From positions 39,191-103,190 of the forward strand of contig JANXZM010000109.1 in NCBI GenBank assembly GCA_025355505.1: a stretch of DNA of 64,000 nt, written 5' to 3'. Below, piece after piece: positions 45,381 to 53,507 of this stretch (its first letter is position 1; the number at the start of each line of letters is the position of its first letter). This DNA comes from Acidobacteriaceae bacterium. GTDB lineage: Bacteria; Acidobacteriota; Terriglobia; Terriglobales; Acidobacteriaceae. The translations under genes and the position numbers were made by a program. The notes under the pieces were generated by a model that had not been told where the DNA came from, ran no database searches, and saw only the letters and a program-made list of their open reading frames with translations.

Positions 45381-45412
45381 GGTTTCAAGGTTTCAAGGTT
45401 TCAAGGTTTCAA
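45381..45412. repeat. Tandem GGTTTCAA octamer, four copies
   Basis: Four perfect back-to-back copies of ggtttcaa, upstream of the membrane protein gene. A partial reverse complement (actttgaaacttggctc) is at 45562-45578, giving a loose inverted pair like that at 35.3 kb. Confidence 0.75.
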
Positions 45413-45477
45413 AGAGGCTGCCGAAAGCTGCGCGACCCGAATCGCATGGCATCTCTAAGACCCTTCTAGTCTTCCCC

Positions 45478-45532
45478 CGTGATCCTTTCCCCTGTGTCCT
45501 CTGTGCCCCCTGTGGTGAGGGGTTATGCGACG
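45478..45532. repeat. Dispersed CCTCTGTGCCCCCTGTGG repeat
   Basis: tgatcctttcccctgtg, tcctctgtgccccctgtgg; member of the interspersed CACAGAGG family, in reverse orientation. Confidence 0.45.
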
Positions 45533-45582
45533 CGTGCGCACCTTCGCGCCCAAACTTTGCAACTTTGAAACTTGGCTCTTGC

Positions 45583-46295
45583 TCAATAGCGCAGATAGCC
45601 AATCCCCACGCGCATATTGTGCAGCGGGCTGTCTGGCATAGTCACGACAATGGTCAGCCCCAGCACCGCGTGTACGATGCCGATGAGATAGAGACTGCGG
45701 TAGCACCGGAACATTTCGCAGAAAAAAAGTCCCCCAGCCAGGGTGAAAGTCGTCAGGATGGGACTGGGCAGGTGAGCGGCAGCAAACAACGTCGCCGCCA
45801 TCCAAACCCCGCCGAACTCCCAAACAGTTCTTCGCAACGCGTGAAAAAAAACGATTGCAGCATGAATTCCTCGATCAGCGCCCAGGCCACGTACTCCTAC
45901 GTCAGGTGAAGAGTCGGCCAGGTCGGGTTTGCCGGAACCTGGCCGCCGACCCAGCGCACCATGAAGACCAGAAAAACTGCCGTCGCAAAACTCACCGCCA
46001 GCACCAGGCTGGCTCCAAAACTGCTTGGCAGACCCAAGCCCATCCGCTGAAGCGAGGGCCGGTCCACCAGTATGAAGACGAAAACCGCGATGGCGGCAAG
46101 CAAAGCCCACTTGTTACGGAATGCCAGTCGTGAGGACCACAACGCGCGCTCCATCAAGACGTAGGCAACAATCAGCTGGAACCAGGTAAAGTAACGCCAG
46201 TAGGCTAGCCGTACCTCCAGCGGCTGCAACCGGAGAGTCGGCACCGAAGCCGGGGCAACTACCCAAGCATAAAAAGTTTTCGTCTGAACCGCCAT
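45583..46295 (-). pseudogene. CPBP-family intramembrane metalloprotease, broken by a stop and a frameshift
   Basis: The first frame (46295 to 45897) reads MAVQTKTFYAWVVAPASVPTL...VRWVGGQVPANPTWPTLHLT and then meets TAG. The same frame goes on as EYVAWALIEEFMLQSFFF, which carries the catalytic EE of the CPBP (CAAX-protease-like) family. At a run of eight T (minus strand; A8 at 45844-45851 on plus) the reading must shift to continue as HALRRTVWEFGGVWMAATLFAAAHLPSPILTTFTLAGGLFF..., with the later conserved His motifs. One extra T would restore the frame. Two lesions make a pseudogene likely. An assembly error could explain the homopolymer shift but not easily the TAG. Confidence 0.75.
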
Positions 46296-46357
46296 TCTGT
46301 GAACCGCCGCTCAGGTGGGCCCACTCCAGAATGGTGTACACGTGCGGGAACAACTTC

Positions 46358-49171
46358 CTAATTGACCGTCTGTGTCAGCGAAGCCGAACTGCCGGTAAAG
46401 CTGGTGCTGCCGTTGTAGGTTGCCGTGATGCTGTGCGCGCCCGAGGCCAGCGCCGAGGTTGTGAACTTTGCCTTTCCTCCGCTCAGGGCCAAAGTCTTCA
46501 GGAGCGTCGTGCCATCGTAGAAAGTCACTGACCCGGTGACCGTACCGCCGAACTGCGGCAACACGCTCGCGGCAAAGGTTACAGACTGCCCAGAGTTCGA
46601 CGGATTCACCGAGGAAACCAAAGCGGTCGTGGTGGTGGCTTTGCTTACCACCTGGCTTACTGTCTTCGACTTGCTGCCGACGAAGTTGGAGTCGCCGCCA
46701 TACACTGCCGTGATCGAGTTCGCACCCACCTTCAACGTCGAGGTCATCAAGCTCGCCAACCCGCCACTCAGCGCTCCTGTTCCCAGCACCGTTGTGCCTT
46801 TCACAAATGTGACAGTTTCTCCATCAGGAGGCGCACCGAGCGATGAAGTGATCACCGCGGTAAGGGTCACCGCCTGCCCATACGTAGACGGGTTCAGTGA
46901 AGACGAGAGCGTTGTCGCTGTCAGCGCCGAAATATGTAGCTTGGTAACGAAGGCGTCACTATTGCCCGCATTGGTCGCCTGCCAAGGATTCATCGTCGGG
47001 AAATTGGTTGAGAATGTGTAGCCGGTGACGTAGGCGATGCCCGCGCTGTCCAACGCAACACCCTGGCAATACTCATCTCCGCCGCCACCCAAATACGTGG
47101 AGTAAGCCAGTGCCGAGCCCGCGGCGTTGAGCTGCGCCACGAAGGTGTCAGAATAGCCACCGGCCCGTTTCTGCAAGGGGTTAACCAGCGGAAAGGTGGT
47201 CGAATTGGTTGTACCGGCGACATACGCGTTGCCCGAGTTGTCTACCGCGATGCCGTCACCGCGGTCACCACCGTTGCCCCCAAGGTACGTGGAGTAGACC
47301 AATACCGATCCTGACGGATCGAACTTAGTCACGAAGGCGTTACCCGCGTTACTCGCCTTCCCGCAGTTTCTTGAGCGGCAGACTGTCTGAAAAGCACCCG
47401 GCGTGGTGGGAAAGTCGGTTGAGCCGGTCGCTCCAGTGATGTAAGCGTTGCCCGCACTGTCCACCGCGATGCCTTCGCCCTCGTTAGACCTGCTGCCTCC
47501 CAGAAACGTAGAGTAAATCAAAGCCGACCCCGCGGGGTTTAGCTTGGACACAAAGGCATCCGCAATAAAGTTAGCTTCAGAACACCCTTTGCAGACCATC
47601 TGGAAGGCACCTGGTGAAATGGGAAAGTCGGTTGAGTAGGTAAATCCCGTGACGTAAGTGTTGCCCGCACTATCCACCGCGATGCCTCGGGCAAAGTCCT
47701 CCTGGCCACCACCAAGATATGTGGAGTAAAGCAAGGCCGAGCCGGAGGGGTTGAGCTTAGACACGAAGGCGTCCCCATGATAGCCACAGTAGCTGCCACT
47801 GTTACAGACCGTCTGGAAGGCACCGGGCGTAACCGGAAAGTCGGCAGAGGTCGTGTAGCCGGTGACGTAAGCGTTGCCCGCACTGTCCAACGCGATGCTT
47901 TGGCCTCCATCAAACCCACTTCCCCCTATATAGGTCGAGTAAACCAATTCCGATCCTTCGGGGTTGAGCTTGGACACGAAGGCGTCGCCACCGCCGCCGT
48001 AGGTAGGCTGCAAGGCGTTCATCAACGGAAAGTCGGTTGAGTTGGTGTAGCCGGTGACGTATGCGTTGCCCAAGCCGTCCACGACGATGCCGTAGCCGTA
48101 CTCACCCCCGCTGCCACCCAGATAGGTGGAGTAAACGAGGGCCGATCCTGCGGGGTTGAGCTTGGTCACGAAGGCGATCCCGCAGGGTCCACCACAGGTC
48201 GTCTTTAAGGCACCAGACGTGGTCGGAAAATCGAGTGATTCGGTTAATCCCGCTACGTAAGCGTTGCCCAAGCCGTCCACGGCGATGCCGTAGCCCCGAT
48301 CTAGCCCGCTGCCGCCCAGATACGTTGAGTAGATCAGCGGATCGATGTATAGCGGCCTGCTGGCGTCATACTTCGCCACTTCGAATGCCACACGGTTCGT
48401 ATCCGCGATGGCATAACGGGCCGCAATCTCCTGCCGCGCCCCATTTTTCTTTTGATACACAACCGGCTTGCACCAACGAATCTCATCGTCGCCCATGTTG
48501 AACACTAAATCGCCTTTGCCATCCTTACGAATCCACTTGGCCCCGCGAACGTCGAATGCGATGCGACGCGGGTCTGCTCCAGGCGCCACTATAAAGTCAT
48601 ACTCCAATTGCCGCTGGTCGCCGTAATAAACCAAGTCGATACCCGAATAAATTCCCTCGTACTTCACCTTCGCGTAAGTCGGAACATTGCTGCGCCACTT
48701 CGCCGGATCGTTGCCGATGAAGTAGTTGCTCGTCCCCGCCATTTCATCCAAGCCCGTTACCTTGGCCCCAGGATTGGCATGGCGAAGCTTCATCCGCAAC
48801 ACGACACCGACCTTGGGCGCATCCATAGCGGACTGCGACTTGTGGGTCGTACCCGCGATCTTCGCCTCATTTGTCTTCGTCCCGCTCAACGCCAGCACCG
48901 CTTCATCCCCTGTGAGGAACAGCGTGTATCCGCCTGTGCGTGACAGAAACTTCACCTGCGCATCCGTCTGCCCGTGATTGGCCTCGAAGGCGAGCGACAA
49001 TTTGCCGTATTGATCGAGAATCCGGGCTTGAGCTTTCGGGTCAGCGTGAGACGCACTTATCGGGGCAATAACTCTCGACGTCTGATTGACGAGAGAAATA
49101 GGATTCGACTGCGCCAACAGGAATGTGGTCGTCAAACACAGAAACAGGCAGACGAAGTAGGTACGCTTCAT
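46358..49171 (-). CDS. Exported SBBP-repeat protein with two Ig-like domains
   Basis: 937 residues; large surface or secreted protein. Signal peptide MKRTYFVCLFLCLTTTFLLAQ. An N-terminal domain of about 250 residues (LSLAFEANHGQTDAQVKFLSRTGGYTLFLT; GTSNYFIGNDPAKWRSNVPTYAKVKYEGIYSGIDLVYYG) is the usual companion of SBBP repeats. Seven SBBP beta-propeller-type repeats of about 65 residues follow, each with (L/V)YSTYLGG...G(I/V)A(V/L)D..GNAYV.G.T.S..FP...AFV.KL. Two C-terminal Ig-like (Big_3-type) domains begin TATTLSSSLNPSTYGQ and TTALVSSVNPSNSGQ. Start at 49171 with GGAAGG upstream; a structured leader is predicted before it. Likely adhesin or matrix protein. Confidence 0.92.
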   Translation of the reverse strand: MKRTYFVCLFLCLTTTFLLAQSNPISLVNQTSRVIAPISASHADPKAQARILDQYGKLSLAFEANHGQTDAQVKFLSRTGGYTLFLTGDEAVLALSGTKTNEAKIAGTTHKSQSAMDAPKVGVVLRMKLRHANPGAKVTGLDEMAGTSNYFIGNDPAKWRSNVPTYAKVKYEGIYSGIDLVYYGDQRQLEYDFIVAPGADPRRIAFDVRGAKWIRKDGKGDLVFNMGDDEIRWCKPVVYQKKNGARQEIAARYAIADTNRVAFEVAKYDASRPLYIDPLIYSTYLGGSGLDRGYGIAVDGLGNAYVAGLTESLDFPTTSGALKTTCGGPCGIAFVTKLNPAGSALVYSTYLGGSGGEYGYGIVVDGLGNAYVTGYTNSTDFPLMNALQPTYGGGGDAFVSKLNPEGSELVYSTYIGGSGFDGGQSIALDSAGNAYVTGYTTSADFPVTPGAFQTVCNSGSYCGYHGDAFVSKLNPSGSALLYSTYLGGGQEDFARGIAVDSAGNTYVTGFTYSTDFPISPGAFQMVCKGCSEANFIADAFVSKLNPAGSALIYSTFLGGSRSNEGEGIAVDSAGNAYITGATGSTDFPTTPGAFQTVCRSRNCGKASNAGNAFVTKFDPSGSVLVYSTYLGGNGGDRGDGIAVDNSGNAYVAGTTNSTTFPLVNPLQKRAGGYSDTFVAQLNAAGSALAYSTYLGGGGDEYCQGVALDSAGIAYVTGYTFSTNFPTMNPWQATNAGNSDAFVTKLHISALTATTLSSSLNPSTYGQAVTLTAVITSSLGAPPDGETVTFVKGTTVLGTGALSGGLASLMTSTLKVGANSITAVYGGDSNFVGSKSKTVSQVVSKATTTTALVSSVNPSNSGQSVTFAASVLPQFGGTVTGSVTFYDGTTLLKTLALSGGKAKFTTSALASGAHSITATYNGSTSFTGSSASLTQTVN

Positions 49172-49196
49172 AGGAACCTTCCGTCGCATCTAAGTT

Positions 49197-49276
49197 GCAC
49201 GGTGGAGACACTCGGCTACCGGTTAGGGGAAGGGGTTTCGCGCGGCGGTCGAGAACCGACAATTATCTCCCCGTGC
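49197..49276 (-). ncRNA. Structured leader resembling a c-di-GMP-I (GEMM) riboswitch
   Basis: On the minus strand a closing helix pairs gcacggggaga (49276-49266) with tctccaccgtgc (49208-49197), 11 pairs with one bulge. Inside are a GTCG/CGAC hairpin and the stretch gcgaaacccc..., ccctaaccggtagccgagtg, close to the GEMM 3' conserved part (CUAA...GGUAGCCGGGU). The 5' GCAAA signature is not evident, so identity is tentative. The element ends about 25 bases before the start of a surface-protein gene, a typical GEMM position. Confidence 0.4.
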
Positions 49277-49520
49277 GGGCTAACGGTCAATGACCTGCTG
49301 ACGGAAAGATGATCTCCTGAGCTTAGGTTCCGGCCCGCGACTCGATTGTGTTGGAAATTCGTGGGCGTCGGAACATCTTGAGTTGACCCCTTGCTTCTCC
49401 GCGATGAGGAAACTGAAAGGCGAAGGGGCCAAGCTCAAAGACTGAAAGACAGCCTAGCCGATCAGGCGCAGGTTTGCGCCAACTTCGGTAATAATATACT
49501 CGAGCAACCAAGCGGGAACT

Positions 49521-50279
49521 ATGGGCAAAGTCATTGGCTGCGGTTTCTGTCCGGAAACTGCTAATCTCACGGGCGAACATCTATGGAGCCAGTGGTTCGG
49601 GAACAAGCTTGGCAAAAGAGATTACCTGATAACTCGAAAGGAGGTCGATGGCAGCGTTAGGCAATGGCACAAGAAAACGCTTAATGAGATGGCCAACGTG
49701 GTTTGCGGAACATGCAATAACACGTGGATGAGCGTCCTTGAAAGCAAGACCAAGCTCGTTACTAACAAAATGGTTTTCGACTGTTCCCCATCGGTGCTAC
49801 AAGCCGGCGACATTGCCGCGCTTGCTGCGAATGCGTTTAAGAGTGCGGTTGTCGCCGACCTCATGCACGATAATCGGCCCCCGTTTTTTACGCTCTTTGA
49901 GCGCAGGCGATTTGCCAAAGGCCTCACCATTCCGGCTGGAGTGCAGATGTGGCTTGGAAGCATGGCCACCCGGCGCGGGCTTTTCAAGAGCCACTACTTC
50001 ACAACTCCAACCGGAACTAGCTGCGGGTTCGAGCTCAATGTGTTTACGTATGGCATGGGGCACCTGGTTATCCAGGTGGTTACCTCCAGATGGAGGAAGA
50101 AGGCCCACAGGCGCCACGCACTCCCACCCGTTGTGACGCAAGCCATCGCTTGGGATCGCGTTTCCGTCCCTTTTTGGCCTAGCGATGGCACTCCCGTTTC
50201 GTGGCCGCCGTCGGCGCATCTTGGCGACGAGATTATCGACGAGTTCTCCGTACGATGGAGGAATAGTCGGAAGCGGTGA
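49521..50279 (+). CDS. HNH-like zinc protein of unknown function
   Basis: 252 residues. Two Cys pairs frame a treble-clef/HNH-like motif: CGFCPETANLTGEHLWSQW (C-x2-C, then EH-W) and NVVCGTCNNTWMSVLE (C-x2-C-N). In HNH nucleases the EH and N residues lie at the active site, so nuclease activity is possible. The rest (AANAFKSAVVADLMHDNRPPFF...; HLVIQVVTSRW) is not recognised. Isolated accessory gene with no partner on its strand; a defence role is conceivable but not shown. TATACT and TAATAT about 20-30 bases upstream may be the promoter. The gap 49277-49520 contains nothing else recognisable. Confidence 0.65.
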   Translation: MGKVIGCGFCPETANLTGEHLWSQWFGNKLGKRDYLITRKEVDGSVRQWHKKTLNEMANVVCGTCNNTWMSVLESKTKLVTNKMVFDCSPSVLQAGDIAALAANAFKSAVVADLMHDNRPPFFTLFERRRFAKGLTIPAGVQMWLGSMATRRGLFKSHYFTTPTGTSCGFELNVFTYGMGHLVIQVVTSRWRKKAHRRHALPPVVTQAIAWDRVSVPFWPSDGTPVSWPPSAHLGDEIIDEFSVRWRNSRKR

Positions 50280-50448
50280 TTTCGTCCACTCTTTTAGTGG
50301 ATTGTTGCATGGACTTACTGAGTGTCCGATGACTGCCTTCTGAGGTGAATTAGCAGCATTTTACAGCATCGAGGAACTTGCTAAGTTGAAGAAAATAAAG
50401 TCACGTTGCATCCAATGGCAGAATCTGTGAATCTCTATAGTAGAGCCA

Positions 50449-51828
50449 ATGAAACCAATGCCAACGAACAACAAGCCGAGGCCGAGGGTGGTGATTGTGG
50501 GGGCTGGCTTCGCTGGCCTGACCGCTGCCCGCCGGATCGCCCGGCTTCCCGTTCAGCTTACGGTCGTTGACCGGAAAAACCACCACACCTTCCAACCGCT
50601 GCTCTACCAGGTCGCTACCGCCGGCCTGTCTCCCGGCGAAATAGCGGCGCCGATCCGCTGGATCCTCCGAGGCTGCTCCAACGTTAAAGTGTTACTTGAT
50701 GAAGTGGTCGATTTCAATCTGGAACAGAACAAAGTTATTACCAAGGAGCAGGTCCTCGATTACGACTTTCTGATCATCGCCTCCGGAGCGACCCATGCTT
50801 ACTTTGGCCACCCGGATTGGGAGCCTCTGGCGCCCGGGCTGAAGACGATTGAGGACGCGCTCGAAATCCGCCGCCGCGTTCTGCTGGCCTTCGAACTGGC
50901 CGAACGTCAGAACGAGCGACCGAATAAGACCGCCGACGGCCAAAGCGAATCTCCGCTGCAGTTTGTCGTCATCGGAGGCGGCCCCACCGGCGTCGAACTT
51001 GCGGGAACGTTGGCTGAAATCGCCCGCCACGCCATGAACCACGAGTTTCGCAATATCGACCCGCGGCAGACTCGCATTCTGCTCATCGAGGGCAGCCCGC
51101 GGGTTTTGGGATCCTATTCCGAAGAACTTTCCCGCAAAGCCGAAGCGCAACTGCGCCGCTTGGGCGTCGAGGTTCGCACATCCCACGTGGTCACACGAAT
51201 TGAACCGGGCGCGGTTTGGGTGGGCGGCGAAAGGATTCCAGCCCCAGTGGTCTTGTGGGCAGCGGGCGTTGCCGCTTCCCCACTGGGCCTAAAATTGGCT
51301 GTCGCCGTGGACCGCGCCGGTCGCGTGCTCGTCCAACCCGACCTCAGCATTTCCGGACATCCCGAAGTATTTGTGGTTGGCGACCTCGCTGCACTCCAGG
51401 ACGAAAACGACGGAAACGGGAAGATCCTGCCAGGCGTCGCGCCGGTCGCCATCCAACAAGGGAACTGGGTTGCGCAAACCATCGGCCGCGACCTGGAGAA
51501 TCAACCGCGTCGCAATTTCCGTTATCACGACAAAGGCAGCCTGGCCACGATCGGACGCGCCGCCGCCGTCGCCCAGTTCGGCAAGTTCGAATTGTCCGGC
51601 TATTTCGCCTGGCTGGCGTGGCTGTTCGTCCACATTCTCTTTTTAATCGGATTCCGCAATCGCCTCCTCGTGATGATCCAGTGGGCATGGTCGTATCTCA
51701 CCTATGAGCGCGGTGCCCGCCTCATCACTGGCAGCGACGAACTGCCGGGCTGCACCCAGCCTCAGCCCCATCCCGAGAAGGACGGAGCCGCTGAGCCGAC
51801 TGTTCCCGCAGGCCAGCCGCGCGCGTGA
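50449..51828 (+). CDS. Type II NADH dehydrogenase (NDH-2-like FAD/NAD oxidoreductase)
   Basis: 459 residues; peripheral membrane flavoprotein passing electrons from NADH to quinone without proton pumping. FAD-binding VVIVGAGFAGLTAARRIAR starts at residue 14, FQPLLYQVATAGLSPGEIAAPIR is the NDH-2 signature, the NADH-binding VVIGGGPTGVELAGTLAEIAR is near residue 172, and the second FAD motif VFVVGDLAAL is near residue 306. The C-terminal amphipathic membrane-anchor region is WLFVHILFLIGFRNRLLVMIQWAWSYLTYERGARLI. TATAGT seven bases before the ATG, no Shine-Dalgarno. The TPR gene overlaps its stop. Confidence 0.93.
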   Translation: MKPMPTNNKPRPRVVIVGAGFAGLTAARRIARLPVQLTVVDRKNHHTFQPLLYQVATAGLSPGEIAAPIRWILRGCSNVKVLLDEVVDFNLEQNKVITKEQVLDYDFLIIASGATHAYFGHPDWEPLAPGLKTIEDALEIRRRVLLAFELAERQNERPNKTADGQSESPLQFVVIGGGPTGVELAGTLAEIARHAMNHEFRNIDPRQTRILLIEGSPRVLGSYSEELSRKAEAQLRRLGVEVRTSHVVTRIEPGAVWVGGERIPAPVVLWAAGVAASPLGLKLAVAVDRAGRVLVQPDLSISGHPEVFVVGDLAALQDENDGNGKILPGVAPVAIQQGNWVAQTIGRDLENQPRRNFRYHDKGSLATIGRAAAVAQFGKFELSGYFAWLAWLFVHILFLIGFRNRLLVMIQWAWSYLTYERGARLITGSDELPGCTQPQPHPEKDGAAEPTVPAGQPRA

Positions 51829-53507
51829 TGCGCCGTCTCCCCTGCCGATATAATCAAATTATCGTGAACCGCGCCGCTGTCTTCGTCTTTATGGTTTCGC
51901 TGCTCTTCCGCCCGTCGCTTCGCGCCCAGGACACCCCCGCCTCCGGCCGCACCCTAGTCGGACAGACTGTGATCGGTCGCACCATGGTCGTGATTCCCTT
52001 CGAGAATGATTCTCCGACCCCCGGCCTGGAATGGCTCGGCGAATCTTTTCCCGAAACTTTCCACGAGCAACTCAATTCTCCGGTGTTGTACGTAACCAGC
52101 CGTGACGAGCGACTCCGCGCCTACGATCGCCAGGGTATTCCGGCCGGCGTTCATGCATCCCGCGCCTCCCTCTACCGCCTCGCCGAGCAGATGGATGTCG
52201 ATTACGCCGTGCTTGGCTCTTATAAGTATGACGGCGCACGGCTCACCGCCATCGCCCAGTTACTCGACATGCGGGCTCAGAAACTCTCGCCCGCCGCCAA
52301 AGAGTCCGCGCCGCTGGCCGATCTTGGCAACCTGCAATCCGCGCTGGCGTGGGACTTGCTTCGCCTGATCCGCACAGACTTCCCCGTGCCCAAGGACAAG
52401 TACATCGCGAGCGTGGCTCCGGCGCGTCTGGACGCCTTGGAAAATTTCGTACGCGGCTCGCTGGCCACTACGGCGGAAGAAAAGGTGCAGCGCTATCGTG
52501 AAGCAGTCCGCCTCAATCCAACTTATGCGCAAGCGTGGCTGGAGCTGGGCAAGACCTACTACTCTCAGCGCGCTTACGAACTGGCGATCGCCGCACTGGG
52601 CCAAGTGCCGCATTCTTCTTTCATGTCAGGCGCAGTCGCGCGCGAGGCAAGTTTCTACCTTGGCCTTGCCGCCTACTCTCACGCGGACTTCGTGAAATCC
52701 CAGAGTGCCTTTGAGTTCGTCGCCGCGCGCCTGCCTCTGGCCGAGGTATATAACGATCTCGGGGTGGTCGCGGCGCGCCGTGGCCAAAAAAAGGCCGCCG
52801 ACTATTTCCAGAGAGCGATTCAGAACGATCCGAGCGACCCTGACTATCACTTCAACATGGGAGTAGCTCTTAACGTGGCTGGTGATCGCGCCGGCGCGGC
52901 ACGCGAACTGCACATCACGCTCGATCGTCGCCCGAACGACGCCGAGGCTAAAATGTTGCTCGATTCCCTGACAACGACTGCTGGCAGTATCGTTCCGAGC
53001 AGCGCGACGTCGAAGGCCCCCTTGGAGCGCATCAAGCGCAACTACGAGGAAGACGCCTTCCGCCAGATGACCACGCAAATGGGGAGCTGGGCCGAGGAGC
53101 GATTTACGCGCTCCGATCCCCGCGCACACGCGCGCTTTCACGTCGAACTCGGCAATGAACTCATGGCCCACGGATTCACCACCGAAGCCGAGGCCGAATT
53201 CCATCATGCCGCTGCGGTCGATCCCTCGAGCGCCGCGCCGCTTACCGCCCTTGCGGAAACCTTCGCCGCTCGCGGCGACGCCCGCCAAGCCCGTGCCCAG
53301 GCCGAGGCCGCCCTCCTCATTCGCGAGTCGGCGGAGGCCTGCCTGATTCTTGCGCGCCTCGATTTGAGCGAAAACAGAATGGAAGCAGCCGCCCAGAACA
53401 TCAATCGGGCGCTGCAGCTGGAACCCGGCAATTCCGCCGGCCAAGATTTGAAGCGTACCCTAGCAGCCAAGCTCGCGGAGAAAGCGCAGCCGCTGTCACA
53501 ACCATGA
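51828..53507 (+). CDS. Exported TPR protein
   Basis: About 559 residues. N-terminal signal or anchor (AAVFVFMVSLLFRPSLRAQ). A first domain (about 50-190: MVVIPFENDSPTPGLEWLGESFPETFHEQLNS...VDYAVLGSYKYDGARLTAIAQLLDM) resembles the FlgO/adenylate-cyclase-associated 'TolB-like' N-terminal domain, followed by about eight TPR-like units to the end. ATG overlaps the ndh stop (GTGATG), implying coupling. A GTG at 51864 preceded by TATAAT (51849-51854) is an alternative start with its own promoter. Likely periplasmic scaffold. Overlaps nfeD by four bases. Confidence 0.8.
   Translation: MRRLPCRYNQIIVNRAAVFVFMVSLLFRPSLRAQDTPASGRTLVGQTVIGRTMVVIPFENDSPTPGLEWLGESFPETFHEQLNSPVLYVTSRDERLRAYDRQGIPAGVHASRASLYRLAEQMDVDYAVLGSYKYDGARLTAIAQLLDMRAQKLSPAAKESAPLADLGNLQSALAWDLLRLIRTDFPVPKDKYIASVAPARLDALENFVRGSLATTAEEKVQRYREAVRLNPTYAQAWLELGKTYYSQRAYELAIAALGQVPHSSFMSGAVAREASFYLGLAAYSHADFVKSQSAFEFVAARLPLAEVYNDLGVVAARRGQKKAADYFQRAIQNDPSDPDYHFNMGVALNVAGDRAGAARELHITLDRRPNDAEAKMLLDSLTTTAGSIVPSSATSKAPLERIKRNYEEDAFRQMTTQMGSWAEERFTRSDPRAHARFHVELGNELMAHGFTTEAEAEFHHAAAVDPSSAAPLTALAETFAARGDARQARAQAEAALLIRESAEACLILARLDLSENRMEAAAQNINRALQLEPGNSAGQDLKRTLAAKLAEKAQPLSQP

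Noticed and set aside
46990..48360. Regularly spaced near-repeats in DNA, CRISPR-like at first sight
   Set aside because: They are the ~195 bp coding repeats of the SBBP domains, too long and variable for CRISPR repeats.
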